The notes beneath the pieces are model-generated. The model was not told the origin of the DNA. It did no database searches and was given only the letters and a program-made list of their open reading frames with translations. A stretch of DNA of 64,000 nt from Magnetospirillum sp. 64-120 (GTDB lineage Bacteria; Pseudomonadota; Alphaproteobacteria; Rhodospirillales; Magnetospirillaceae): NCBI GenBank assembly GCA_001898825.1, contig MKVK01000024.1:1-64000 (forward strand), written 5' to 3'. Each line of letters starts with the position of its first letter. Positions within the stretch are counted from its first letter, which is position 1. The translations under genes and the position numbers were made by a program. Positions 51,629 to 60,874 of this stretch are shown here, piece after piece.

Positions 51629-53743
51629 CGTATCCTGACGGATCGGCAGGGTCAGGATGAAAACCGCCCCTTGTTCGGGACCGTCGCTGTGCGCGGTGAT
51701 GGTCCCGTCATGGGCGGCGACGATGGACCGGCACAGCGCCAGTCCAATGCCGGTCCCGTCGATGCCTTTGGCGGCATGCAGGCGTTGGAAGACCTGGAAC
51801 AGGCGCGACGCTTCGCCGGGTTCGAAGCCCAAGCCGTTATCCCTGATCTCGATGACCCAGGAATCGCCGTCCTGACGGGCTTCGACCCGGATATGCGGGG
51901 GGCGCTGGGGCGAGCGGTACTTCAGGGCGTTGCCCACCAGATTCTGCAGAACCCGCATGATCTGCCCGGCATCGGCGGGCAAGGTGGGCAGGGGGGCGAC
52001 ATCCACTTGGGCGCCACTTTCCTTGATGCGGCTGTCCAGGTTGGCCAGGGCGTCGGCCATCACCTTGTTCAGGTCGGTGTCGCTGAAATTCCAAGTCTGG
52101 CGTTTGACGCGGGAATATTCCAGCAATTCGTTGATCATCCGCGACATGCGCTTGGCGCCGTCGACGGCAAAGGCCATGAATTCGCGGCCCTGGTCGTCCA
52201 GCTTGTCGGCATAGCGCCGCTCGATCAGCCCCACATAGCTGGCGACCATGCGCAACGGTTCCTGCAGGTCGTGGGAAATGGCATAGGAAAAGCGTTCCAG
52301 TTCGGAATTGGATCGGGCCAGTTCTTCCTGCAGCCTTTTGCGGTCGCTGATGTCCAGGACGCTGATCAGGACGATGCCTTCGCCCTGAAGCGTGCCGAAG
52401 GCGCCGGACAGCAAGGCGTTGAAGGGCTTGCCGTCGGATCGCAGCAGCACCGCTTCCAGGTCGCGGACATAGCCTTCGCGGGCCAGGGTCTCGACCATGC
52501 GGGTGCGGTCGGCGGGGTTTTCCCAGAAATTGGGGGCAACCTTGTCCTTGGCCTGATCCTGCGGAACCAGGAAGGCCTCGGCGGCCTGGGCGTTGATATA
52601 GATGACGATGCCGTCCTTGCGCCGGGTCACCACCAGGGGCAACGGCGACGTGTCGGCGATCAGGCGGAAACGTTCCTCGCTTTCACCAAGGGCTTCCAGG
52701 CTTTTTTGCAATTCGTCGGTGCGCTGGATGACCTGCTGGGACAGTTCCTCGATATGGGCGCGTTCGACCTGGCGCAGCTTGTCCACCGCGGCCAGTTGCC
52801 GGCGCTCGGCCCGCGCCATGCCCCAAGCCAGCACGAAAATGGTCACGGTCAAGGCGGCCTGGATGCCGCCGTGGATGCGGGTTTCATGCCACCATTGCTC
52901 CAACAGGCGTTGGTGGCTGATGCCCACGTTGACCACCAGCGGGTAGCCGGGAACCGGGGTGAAGCCGACGGATCGCTGTTGCCGGTCGGTGATGCTGGTC
53001 AGGTCGGTGATGCCGCCCTTGCCGCCCAAGGCGTTGAACGCCTTGAACACTTCGGACTCGGTCATCGGCCGTCCGATGGCCTGGGGTTGGTCGGGAATGC
53101 GGGCATAAAGGATGCCGTCGGTGGAAAACACCCCCGCCGCGTCGCCGTCTTGAGGTGTCGCCGCCGAAAGCGGCGCTTCCAGAAGGCTTGGCTCCATCAC
53201 CACGGCCACCAGTCCCAACAGGCTGCCGTCTTCGGCCACCACCGGGCGGGACGCGAACCAGGCCATGGTTTCCGTCAGCCTGTCGAGGGCCGGCGGGGAC
53301 AGGGCCAAGGCCTTTTCTTGCCAGTTTCGCCGCTGAAACTGGACATGGGGGCGATCCGACACGTCGGCGGTCTTGTTGCGTGAGATTTCGGGGCCCTTGC
53401 GGTGGACCACCTGACGCAGGATGCCGTCGGGATCGACAAAGGACAAGGCGCGCAGGTCGCGGATGGCCAGGACCCGCTGGCGCAGGGGTTCCAGGACGTT
53501 GGGGGGGGCGGTCCCGGCGGTGGGGAAGCGGGCGGCGGCTTCCTGCAGCAAGGCGTCGATGCCGGACAGATTGGCGGCCAGCCGTTGGGCAGCGGCGTTG
53601 GACAGGGCCAGGGCCAGTTCGTGGCCGGATTCAAGGTGGCGCTGGCGCGAGTTGTACAACTGTGCCGAGGTCATGGCGCAGGTCGTCAGAACCAGGATGA
53701 TGGCTGTGACCCAGATGCGAAAAGAACGGCGGCGAAAGTCCAT
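51611..53743 (-). CDS. membrane sensor histidine kinase with periplasmic Cache-type and PAS domains
   Basis: A 710-residue kinase. Helix 1 is at about residues 9-27, followed by a large periplasmic sensor of the double-Cache type (about 35-285), helix 2 near 292-312, a coiled coil, then a PAS domain (about 345-460). The H-box is YAISHDLQEPLRMVASYVG near 486, the phytochrome-type variant, and the ATPase domain has DNGLGFEPGEASRLF and GTGIGLALC. ATG 53743 was preferred to TTG 53755, whose ribosome site would overlap the start. No receiver is attached. The two CheY-like proteins at 50227 and 50736 are candidates for its partners. Confidence 0.9.
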   Translation of the reverse strand: MDFRRRSFRIWVTAIILVLTTCAMTSAQLYNSRQRHLESGHELALALSNAAAQRLAANLSGIDALLQEAAARFPTAGTAPPNVLEPLRQRVLAIRDLRALSFVDPDGILRQVVHRKGPEISRNKTADVSDRPHVQFQRRNWQEKALALSPPALDRLTETMAWFASRPVVAEDGSLLGLVAVVMEPSLLEAPLSAATPQDGDAAGVFSTDGILYARIPDQPQAIGRPMTESEVFKAFNALGGKGGITDLTSITDRQQRSVGFTPVPGYPLVVNVGISHQRLLEQWWHETRIHGGIQAALTVTIFVLAWGMARAERRQLAAVDKLRQVERAHIEELSQQVIQRTDELQKSLEALGESEERFRLIADTSPLPLVVTRRKDGIVIYINAQAAEAFLVPQDQAKDKVAPNFWENPADRTRMVETLAREGYVRDLEAVLLRSDGKPFNALLSGAFGTLQGEGIVLISVLDISDRKRLQEELARSNSELERFSYAISHDLQEPLRMVASYVGLIERRYADKLDDQGREFMAFAVDGAKRMSRMINELLEYSRVKRQTWNFSDTDLNKVMADALANLDSRIKESGAQVDVAPLPTLPADAGQIMRVLQNLVGNALKYRSPQRPPHIRVEARQDGDSWVIEIRDNGLGFEPGEASRLFQVFQRLHAAKGIDGTGIGLALCRSIVAAHDGTITAHSDGPEQGAVFILTLPIRQDTKKGAD

Positions 53744-53852
53744 GAACCGAGGCAACCCTACTATCGGTAGAGGCTATTCTGGGGGGGCGATCATGGACTG
53801 GCAAGCGCCTAAAGCGTGAATAGTCTGCCCAGAGACCTTCGTATGTAGGGTT

Positions 53853-54233
53853 TCAGTCCCGCCGTCTTTCGATCTCGATGCCGACCGAGGCGGCTTCGGC
53901 ATAGACATCCAGCTTTTCCGCCCGCACCCGCACCAGTCGGACCCTTTCGTCCACCAGGCACAGGGCGGCGATTTTTTCCGCCAGGGTTTCCACCAGATTG
54001 ATATGGCCTTCGGCCAGCATCTTCTTGATGCCTTCGATCACGTCTTCATAGGACACCACGTTGGCGATGTCGTCGGACAACGGGCCGGCCTGTTCCAGGA
54101 CCGCCATCTCCACATTGATGCGCACCCGCTGCGGGGCCAGCAATTCATGGGCGTGAATGCCGATCAGGCATTTCAGCACCAGGTCGCGCACCAGGATACG
54201 ATAAAGCTTGGCCTCGCCGGGCTTGGCGAACAT
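53853..54233 (-). CDS. folB: dihydroneopterin aldolase
   Basis: A 126-residue enzyme that cleaves dihydroneopterin to hydroxymethyl-dihydropterin in folate synthesis. It has the characteristic LIGIHAHELLAPQRV region (near residues 23-37), VSYEDVIEGIKKML near 60-73, NLVETLAEKIAALCL near 79-93, and ends with the beta strand of AEAASVGIEIERRR. It lies 12 bases downstream of folK on the same strand, so folK-folB is one unit. Confidence 0.94.
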   Translation of the reverse strand: MFAKPGEAKLYRILVRDLVLKCLIGIHAHELLAPQRVRINVEMAVLEQAGPLSDDIANVVSYEDVIEGIKKMLAEGHINLVETLAEKIAALCLVDERVRLVRVRAEKLDVYAEAASVGIEIERRRD

Positions 54234-54245
54234 GGCGGATCCTCT

Positions 54246-54743
54246 TCAGCTTAAGGAAATGGCGGACGCCTCGACCCGGTCGTCGGGATTGTCGGGCAGG
54301 GCGGCAAGCAATTGGGCGATGGTGGCGCCGGTCACCGGATGCACGACCTGGGCGGCGATGTCGGCCAGGGGGGCCAGGGCGAAGCGGCGTTCCGCCAAAC
54401 GGGGATGGGGAATGGACAGTCGCTCGGTTTCCAGCACCACGCCGTCATAGATCAGGATGTCCAGGTCGATCTGGCGCGGGCCGTAACGGCGCGAGGCGAC
54501 GCGGCCCAGTTCTTCCTCTAAATCCTTCAGGCTTTCCAGCAGATCCAGGGGGGCAAGCCGGGTTTCCAGTCGCACGGCCATGTTCAGGAAGGCCGGCTGG
54601 TCCAGCACGTAAAGCGGCGCGGTTTCATAGACACGCGAAATGCTGGTCACGTCACCCAATCCGGTCAGGGCCTTGACCGCCATGCGCAAATTCCCGGCAC
54701 GGTCGCCAAGGTTGGTGCCCAATCCCAGAAAAACGCTTGCCAT
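54246..54743 (-). CDS. folK: hydroxymethyl-dihydropterin pyrophosphokinase
   Basis: A 165-residue HPPK that transfers pyrophosphate from ATP to 6-hydroxymethyl-dihydropterin. It shows VFLGLGTNLGDRAGNL at the start, SRVYETAPLYVLDQPAFLNM near residues 37-56, the RYGPRQIDLDILIYDG motif near 86-100, and LSIPHPRLAERRFALAPL. All catalytic Asp, Arg and His positions look intact. It is upstream of folB. Confidence 0.95.
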   Translation of the reverse strand: MASVFLGLGTNLGDRAGNLRMAVKALTGLGDVTSISRVYETAPLYVLDQPAFLNMAVRLETRLAPLDLLESLKDLEEELGRVASRRYGPRQIDLDILIYDGVVLETERLSIPHPRLAERRFALAPLADIAAQVVHPVTGATIAQLLAALPDNPDDRVEASAISLS

Positions 54744-54818
54744 CGCCCCTGTCCTTGGCTTCGGAAGGGCGCAACAATCCTCTGATTTGCCGAAGATGGC
54801 AAGCGGTCTATGCGGGGG

Positions 54819-55502
54819 TCAGCCTTGCGCCAGGTCCAAGGGCGCGGCCCAGCCCGACGACATGGCGATGCGGACCGCCTGGGCGCGGTTGGCGGCGCCG
54901 ATCTTGCGATAGACGTTGCGCAAATGCACCTTGATGGTGATTTCCTGCAATTCCAAGGCGATGGCGATTTCCTTGTTGGTGCGGCCTTCCACCAGCAGGG
55001 CCAAAATCTCGGATTCGCGGCGCGACAGCTTGTCGAAGGGGGCGGGGATTTCGCCGGTCAGGGTCGGCGACGCCGGCCGTGGCAGCGGCATGGCCTGGGG
55101 CGACTCTTCGAAGAAGGTCGAGGACGGCAGGTATTTCTCACCCGACAGCACCAGACGCAGGGCGTTGACCATGGCGGTGCCGGAAACCGTCTTGGGGATG
55201 AACCCGGCGGCGCCGGCCTGGACGGCGGCGACCACGTGGTCGCGGGTGGAAAACCCCGACACCACCACCACCGGAATGCCGGGGCATTGCTTCAAGACGG
55301 CGTTCAGGCCCTTCAGGCCATCCATGCCGGGCATCATCAGGTCCAGCAGGACCAACCCCAGGGACTTGGCTTGGGCAATGGCGGAAAGGGCTTCTGACAG
55401 GGTCGAGGCGTCAAGGATTTCCGCCGTGGCGTCCAGTTCCTGCAAGAACGGCTTCAGCCCGTCGCGAACCAGCTTGTGGTCGTCAGCGACCAAAATTTGC
55501 AT
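54819..55502 (-). CDS. LuxR-family response regulator
   Basis: A 227-residue regulator. The receiver has LVADDHKLVRDGL, phospho-Asp in LVLLDLMMPGMDG near residue 55, and Lys in GFIPKTVSGTA near 105. The helix-turn-helix is LSRRESEILALLVEGRTNKEIA with ITIKVHLRNVYRKI. ATG 55502 follows GGAGGGAAA. It is the third paralogue of this type in the window (with 30483 and 31412). The hybrid kinase at 55586-57670 ends 83 bases upstream on the same strand and is its probable partner. Confidence 0.93.
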   Translation of the reverse strand: MQILVADDHKLVRDGLKPFLQELDATAEILDASTLSEALSAIAQAKSLGLVLLDLMMPGMDGLKGLNAVLKQCPGIPVVVVSGFSTRDHVVAAVQAGAAGFIPKTVSGTAMVNALRLVLSGEKYLPSSTFFEESPQAMPLPRPASPTLTGEIPAPFDKLSRRESEILALLVEGRTNKEIAIALELQEITIKVHLRNVYRKIGAANRAQAVRIAMSSGWAAPLDLAQG

Positions 55503-55585
55503 CACACTTTCCCTCCGCCCCGCCCCTTGGGGGGCGGTTTCCGCGCAAGAATAGAAGGTCGCCGGACCTAGGACAATGACAACAT

Positions 55586-57670
55586 TCAGTTTTGGGGAAA
55601 TTCTTCATCGCCGGGGGGCAACAAGAAGGTGGCTATGATTTCCCCCAATTTTCCCAAAGCCACCGGTTTCTTCAGCACGGCGCAACGGTCGTCTTGCAGG
55701 TTTTCGGCCAGTCTTTCGGTGGCGCCCAGATGGCCGGTGACGATGACGATGGGCTGCAGCGGGTCGAATTCCCGTAATTGTTCGACCAGTTGTTCGCCGT
55801 CGCCCGACGGCATGCGCAAATCGGTGATGACCACGTCGGCGGGGTCGTCGCGGAACTTGGCCAAGGCGTCGCTGCCGCTGCCGCACAGCGTCACCCGATA
55901 GCCCATCTCGGTCAGATAGCGGCCCAGGGTTTCCACCGCGGTCTTTTCGTCGTCCACCACCATGATGTGGGCGTCGATGGGGCAGACTTGCGGGATTGGC
56001 GCTTCGGCGGTTTCGGGTTCTTCGGTGTCGATCGGCAAGGTGACGACGAAACAGGCGCCCTGCTTGGTGTTTTCCAGTTCAAGCCGGCCGCTCATGGCGT
56101 TGATGATGCCGAAGCTGACCGACAGGCCCAGCCCGGTACCGCGTCCGGCTTCCTTGGTGGTGAAGAAGGGCTCGAAAATGCGTTCGCGGACCGCCGCCGG
56201 AATGCCGGGGCCGTTGTCCGCGACCCGGATCAGCAGGCGGTCGCCGTCTTGGCGGGCGGAAACGGTGATGCGCGCCACGCTGGTGCCGCCGCTCGATTCG
56301 CGCTTTTCCTTCAGGGCGTGCTGGGCGTTGGACAGCAGGTTCATGATCACCTGTTCCAACTGCACCCGGCGGCCGCGCACCGGCAGGGGGATGTAGGGCA
56401 GGTCGGTGACCAATTCGATGCCGTCGGGACGCAGTTGGCCTTCGATGACGGTCAGGGCCGAACGGACCGCCCCCATGGCGTCGAAGATCTGGACCGGAGA
56501 ATTGTCCCGGCGCGAGAAGATGCGGATGTCGTCGATGATCTCGGCGGTGCGCTGCGACTGGTCGGCGATCAACTGCAATTGCTGGGCCTGCCATTCGGGC
56601 GTCGCCTTGCCGCGTTCCAGGAACAACAGCGCGCCTTCGGCGGTCAGGCGGATGATGTTCAGGGGCTGGGACAATTCGTGCACCAGTCCGGCGGCCATTT
56701 CGCCCAAGGTGGCCAGCTTGGCGGTCTGCACCAACTGTTCTTGGACCTCGCGCCGGTCGGACACGTCGCGGATGACCAGCAAACGGCACGACCGGTCGTG
56801 GAAGGTGATGGTGGTGCCCACCACTTCGGCGTCGAACTCGGTGCCGTCAAGGCGGTACATCTTGTGTTCGGCCCGCGCCTTGCCGGGGGCCTGACGGGCA
56901 AAGCGTTCGCGCACGTTGGCGTGTTCGCTTTCCGGAATAAGGGTCAGCACCGAGCGGCCGACCAAGGAGTCCAGGTCGGTGTTGAAGATCTGCAGCGCCG
57001 TCGGGTTGGCGAACAGGATCTCGCCCATGGCGTGGACCAGGATGGCGTCGGGCGTCAGCTCGATCAGCGACCGATAGCGTTCCTCGCTTTCCGCCAGTTG
57101 CTTCAAGGTGCGGTCGTGCTGGACCCGCATGCGCTGGGCGCCGATGCCATAGCTGAGGTTGCGGGCCAGGTCTTCCAGCAGCCGCACCACGTCGGCGTCG
57201 AAGGCGTCGGGTTCGGCGGCGAAGATGGACAGCGCCCCGATGCGTTCGTGGCCCAGGGTCAGGGGCAGGGCGATGCACGAGCGGAACCCGTGCAGGCGGG
57301 CGGCGCTGCGCCAGGGGGAAAAACGGGAATCGGTTTCCGTGTCGATGGTCACCTGGGTGATGCCGGTGCGGATGGCGGTGCCCACCGGGCCGGCGCCCAG
57401 CTTGCAGTCCCCCCACGACATCTGCAGGTCTTCCAGGAACTTGACGCCCCAGCCGGCGATGGCCATGGATCTGATGCTGCGGCTGTCGTCGTCCTGGGCA
57501 TAGCCGACCCAGGACATCTTGAAACCGGCCACTTCCACCGCGATGCGACAGATATGTTCCAACAGCGCCATTTCGTCAGGCGCCCGGAGCAAGGCTTCGG
57601 TCGAACGGGTCAAGGTGGTGACGGCGCGGTCGATCTGGCGCAATTGATCGGCGACGGAATGTGCGATCAT
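55586..57670 (-). CDS. hybrid sensor histidine kinase (GAF-PAS-HK-receiver)
   Basis: A 694-residue soluble kinase. A GAF domain (about 25-180, with LGAGPVGTAIRTG and CIALPLTLGHERIGALSI) is followed by PAS (about 190-315), the H-box LVHELSQPLNIIRLTAE near residue 327, an ATPase domain (DNGPGIPAAVRERIF, GTGLGLSVSF near 450-500), and a receiver (about 565-685, phospho-Asp in VVITDLRMPSGDG near 613). No membrane segment is present. The H-box belongs to the group also found in the double kinase at 32106. It heads the unit with the LuxR regulator at 54819. Confidence 0.93.
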   Translation of the reverse strand: MIAHSVADQLRQIDRAVTTLTRSTEALLRAPDEMALLEHICRIAVEVAGFKMSWVGYAQDDDSRSIRSMAIAGWGVKFLEDLQMSWGDCKLGAGPVGTAIRTGITQVTIDTETDSRFSPWRSAARLHGFRSCIALPLTLGHERIGALSIFAAEPDAFDADVVRLLEDLARNLSYGIGAQRMRVQHDRTLKQLAESEERYRSLIELTPDAILVHAMGEILFANPTALQIFNTDLDSLVGRSVLTLIPESEHANVRERFARQAPGKARAEHKMYRLDGTEFDAEVVGTTITFHDRSCRLLVIRDVSDRREVQEQLVQTAKLATLGEMAAGLVHELSQPLNIIRLTAEGALLFLERGKATPEWQAQQLQLIADQSQRTAEIIDDIRIFSRRDNSPVQIFDAMGAVRSALTVIEGQLRPDGIELVTDLPYIPLPVRGRRVQLEQVIMNLLSNAQHALKEKRESSGGTSVARITVSARQDGDRLLIRVADNGPGIPAAVRERIFEPFFTTKEAGRGTGLGLSVSFGIINAMSGRLELENTKQGACFVVTLPIDTEEPETAEAPIPQVCPIDAHIMVVDDEKTAVETLGRYLTEMGYRVTLCGSGSDALAKFRDDPADVVITDLRMPSGDGEQLVEQLREFDPLQPIVIVTGHLGATERLAENLQDDRCAVLKKPVALGKLGEIIATFLLPPGDEEFPQN

Positions 57671-57782
57671 CGAGGCGTGAGGCCTTTCCCTGGGGGCGGG
57701 TTGGTGACATACATGCTAGCGCGAGGCGCAGACGGGCGATAGTAGTTCCGTCGATTAAGGGGGCCGATGCAAAGGGTCAGGC

Positions 57783-58445
57783 ATGCACGTGAAGGCTTAC
57801 ATCGTCGGAATAATGCTGTTGGCCGCCCCCATGACGGGGCGGGCGGCGGAACGGGCTTTGGACCTGCTGGACGCCCCGGTGTCCTATAGCGCCGACTTCA
57901 CTGTCAGCGGCGACAAGGGCACCTATCACGGCAGCGTCCGTCATGCCCCGGGGCGTGAATACCGCGACTTCGCCACCAAGGACGGCGGCCAGGCGGTGAT
58001 CCTGCGTCGCGACACCAACGCCGCTTATCTGCTGAAGCCCTCGGGCAAATGGTATGTGGGACTGGGATTTTCCGCCGTCGGCGCCTTGGCCGGTGGATTG
58101 GACACCTTGACCGTCGACCGCGTCAGACAGGGCGCCGAGACCGTCGGCGGCGTCAAGACCACCCGCTACAAGATCGTCGGCAACGGTCCCAAGGGCAGTC
58201 GCTTCGACGGCCTTGCCTGGTTCTCGGCCGAGGGCATTCTGGTCAAGGCGGCGGGGACGTTGACCGAATCCAACGGCCGGGCCTCGCAGGTGGAAACCCA
58301 CTTGACCAATCTGCGCCTGGGCAAGGTGGACGAAAGCGTCTTCGAACTTCCGGCCGGCTGGTTCGGCATGGATCTGCGCTCGGTGCCGCCCGAACGCATC
58401 GCCCAGGCGGTGGAAAGCCTGCGTCCGCTGTTGGAACGCCGCTGA
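57783..58445 (+). CDS. exported protein with DUF4412-like lipoprotein-carrier fold
   Basis: A 220-residue periplasmic protein. The signal peptide covers residues 1-22 (ending GRAAE). The mature chain is beta-rich: SYSADFTVSGDKGTYHGSV, then LRRDTNAAYLLKPSGKWYV and ETVGGVKTTRYKIV, then a C-terminal segment with VDESVFELPAGWFGMD. The pattern resembles DUF4412/LolA-like families. The function is unknown. It is a single gene, convergent with the MepK-like gene (two bases between stops). Confidence 0.68.
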   Translation: MHVKAYIVGIMLLAAPMTGRAAERALDLLDAPVSYSADFTVSGDKGTYHGSVRHAPGREYRDFATKDGGQAVILRRDTNAAYLLKPSGKWYVGLGFSAVGALAGGLDTLTVDRVRQGAETVGGVKTTRYKIVGNGPKGSRFDGLAWFSAEGILVKAAGTLTESNGRASQVETHLTNLRLGKVDESVFELPAGWFGMDLRSVPPERIAQAVESLRPLLERR

Positions 58446-58447
58446 TC

Positions 58448-59011
58448 TTACCAGTAACGGATGCGGCCGGTATCCAGGTGGACGAATTTCGAACCGGGAT
58501 AGGTGCCGACACCGCCGCCCTTCAGGGACTTGGCGGCACGGCCGATGGTCCGCGTGCTGGAACCGGGAATGCGGATGTCCACCGCCTTGCCGCTCATGTG
58601 CAGGCTGCCTTGGGCGACGCCGTCGGTGGCCGAGGCAAGCATGGCGTTGGTGGTCGGTGAACGATAGCCCGAGACGATGTGGATGGCCCCCTTGCCGCCC
58701 AGACGGCGGTGCGTGGCGGCCATCAGGTCCAGCAGGCGCGGATCCATGGGGTGGGTGTCGCCGGACCGGTGGTCACGCAGCAGCGCGTTGATCTGCGACA
58801 GCGACTTGGCGATATAGCGGCCGTCGGCCCAGTACACCACCTTCAGCCATTCGCCGGTATGGATGTTGTAAAGTTGAAGCGCGCGTTCCGGCATGGCGCG
58901 GACGGCGGCTTCCAGGGGAGAGGTGAAGGCCAGGGTGGCGGCGGCCCCCAGGCCGGCGCCCAGGAACAAGCGGCGCGACAGAATGTTCTCGCCCAAGCGA
59001 TCCCGGTTCAT
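58448..59011 (-). CDS. YcbK/DUF882-family murein endopeptidase (MepK-like)
   Basis: A 187-residue exported peptidase of the DUF882 (M15-like) family, in which E. coli MepK cuts cross-links in peptidoglycan. It has a Tat-type leader (ILSRRLFLGAGLGAAATLAF, residues 10-29). The catalytic zinc region includes HIVSGYRSPTTNAML near 111, GSLHMSGKAVDIRI near 137, and a final KFVHLDTGRIRYW. Start ATG 59011 follows AGAAGGGGG. The L,D-transpeptidase gene stands directly upstream on the same strand, the same order as ldtD (ycbB)-mepK (ycbK) in E. coli. Confidence 0.9.
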   Translation of the reverse strand: MNRDRLGENILSRRLFLGAGLGAAATLAFTSPLEAAVRAMPERALQLYNIHTGEWLKVVYWADGRYIAKSLSQINALLRDHRSGDTHPMDPRLLDLMAATHRRLGGKGAIHIVSGYRSPTTNAMLASATDGVAQGSLHMSGKAVDIRIPGSSTRTIGRAAKSLKGGGVGTYPGSKFVHLDTGRIRYW

Positions 59012-59107
59012 GTGGTTCCCCCTTCTGACGGGGGAGAGTCTTACCACCGTGACGGGGAGGGGAGTCAACCGGGAATCCGACTCGAAACGCACGAGAAGCG
59101 CACAGGC

Positions 59108-60721
59108 CTACGGCTTGGCGCTTTCCTGGCTGACTTGCGGTTGCAAGGGCTGCTGGCGGCGCTTCAGGGCGGCCTTCAGGCGGCCGTCATGGCCGTACAG
59201 GTCTTCGCGGAAATGCACCATGCCGTCTTCGTCGGCCCAGGCGGTCATGTACATCAGGTAGACGGTCAGCGGCTTGTCCAGCTTCACCGTGCGGGTGGTG
59301 TCGTCCATCACCCATTCGTCGATTTTGTCGGCGCTGCCGGGCAGCAGCATCTTGGCCAGTTCCACCGGCTGTTCCAGCCGCACGCAGCCATGGGACAGGG
59401 CGCGGAAGATACGCCCGAAATACTGGCGCTTGGGCGTGTCGTGCAGATAGATGTCGTCGCCGTTGTCCAGGTTGAACTTGACCTGGCCCAGGGCGTTGTC
59501 CACCCCCGGCTTCTGGCGCAGGCGATAGGGGAACTTGGAATATTTGCTCCAGTCGATGCCCAGGCCCTGCGACTTTTCGAAATCGTCGTCGAAGGCGTCC
59601 AGGATGCGCATGTTGTTGGAGGCCAGATAGCTGGAATCCTTGCGCAGCTTCGGCAGTATTTCCTTGGTGGCGATGGAGGGGGGGACCGTCCAGGTGGGGT
59701 TGATCACCACCGAGGTCATGGTGGTCGCCATGGTCGGCGTCTGGTGCTGCACGTCGCCGACAACCACCCGCATGGCCATGTCGATGCGGCCGTCGCGCAC
59801 CAACTCGAAATGGGCGGCCGGCAGGTTGACGGCGATATGGGTGGAATCCAGGCGTGCTGGCATCCAGCGCCAGCGTTCCAGGTTGGCGGTGATCTGGCGC
59901 AGCCGTTCCTCGGCGCTGACGTTCAGCGCCATCAGGGTCTGGCGGCCGATGGCGCCGTCGGGGTCGATGCCGTGGCGCTTTTGGAAACGCTTGACCGCCT
60001 CGACCAAGGGGGCGTCCAGCTTGCTCCCCTTGTCCTGGGTGGCGGCCAGTTCGCCGGTGATGATCAGACGCTTGCGCACCAGCGGCAGGCGGGCGTCGTC
60101 CATGTCCGGCTTGATGGACGGACCATCGGGAATGGTGGGCCAGCCACCGTCGGCGACCAGCTTTTCATAAGGGGCGATGGCCGCCTTCAGGCGATGATAG
60201 CCCACATAGGCTGGCTGCAGCGGCCCCAGGGCGGCGGCCAGGTCGCGGCCGGCGGCCAAGTCCTTCAGGGCGGCGGTGACGTCCACCTTGTGCCGGATGT
60301 CGGCGCCCATGCCGCCGACCTGACGGCTGGGGGGGACGCGGCCGATGGACAGATCGCGTGAGAACCGGGCCAGAACTTCCGACACCAGCAGGTCGCGGTC
60401 GTCGCCGCCGGCATTGGCCGGGACCGTATAGGATTGCGGGCGCAGTCCCTCGGACGCGGCGACGTTTTGGATTTGCGCCAGCAACTGGTCGGCGCGGGCC
60501 TGGGCCTCGCCGCTCCACGCCGGCTTGAAGCCGCGTTCGGCATAAAACGCCCGGATCAGGCTGGATTCCACCGGATGTTCGCCGACCTGGATGACGGCCG
60601 AATCCTCGGCCAGACGCGAAGCGATCGTCGAGGCGAGCAGTTCGGCGGGCAGCAGGGACAGCGAGACGGCAACCAAAAATGGACGAACAAACGACACGAC
60701 GACACACTCGGGGTAATCCAT
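59108..60721 (-). CDS. L,D-transpeptidase of the LdtD/YcbB type
   Basis: A 537-residue periplasmic enzyme that makes 3-3 cross-links in peptidoglycan. A signal peptide (about residues 1-30) is followed by an N-terminal scaffold, a peptidoglycan-binding segment (VKRFQKRHGIDPDGAIGRQTL near 238-257), and the YkuD catalytic domain with LHDTPKRQYFGR near 424 and the active SHGCVRL near 443. The C-terminal extension is typical of the long YcbB-type enzymes. It is the first gene of a pair with the MepK-like peptidase, so cutting and rejoining enzymes are co-expressed. Confidence 0.92.
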   Translation of the reverse strand: MDYPECVVVSFVRPFLVAVSLSLLPAELLASTIASRLAEDSAVIQVGEHPVESSLIRAFYAERGFKPAWSGEAQARADQLLAQIQNVAASEGLRPQSYTVPANAGGDDRDLLVSEVLARFSRDLSIGRVPPSRQVGGMGADIRHKVDVTAALKDLAAGRDLAAALGPLQPAYVGYHRLKAAIAPYEKLVADGGWPTIPDGPSIKPDMDDARLPLVRKRLIITGELAATQDKGSKLDAPLVEAVKRFQKRHGIDPDGAIGRQTLMALNVSAEERLRQITANLERWRWMPARLDSTHIAVNLPAAHFELVRDGRIDMAMRVVVGDVQHQTPTMATTMTSVVINPTWTVPPSIATKEILPKLRKDSSYLASNNMRILDAFDDDFEKSQGLGIDWSKYSKFPYRLRQKPGVDNALGQVKFNLDNGDDIYLHDTPKRQYFGRIFRALSHGCVRLEQPVELAKMLLPGSADKIDEWVMDDTTRTVKLDKPLTVYLMYMTAWADEDGMVHFREDLYGHDGRLKAALKRRQQPLQPQVSQESAKP

Positions 60722-60874
60722 ACCAATCCCTGCATATCAGCAGAGACGGGGGCGGAGTCAACGTTTGTCGCCGCAACTGCGTGACGTCGCCGCGACACTG
60801 CGTCAGAAGTGCAACAGTGTCGGGCCGAAGGCAGGCCCGTGCAGGGCCTGCTCAACACCGGGACGTAAATCCCC

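Noticed and set aside
55778-57742. 654-codon plus-strand frame across the GAF-PAS kinase
   Set aside because: Same artefact; the minus strand has all kinase motifs.
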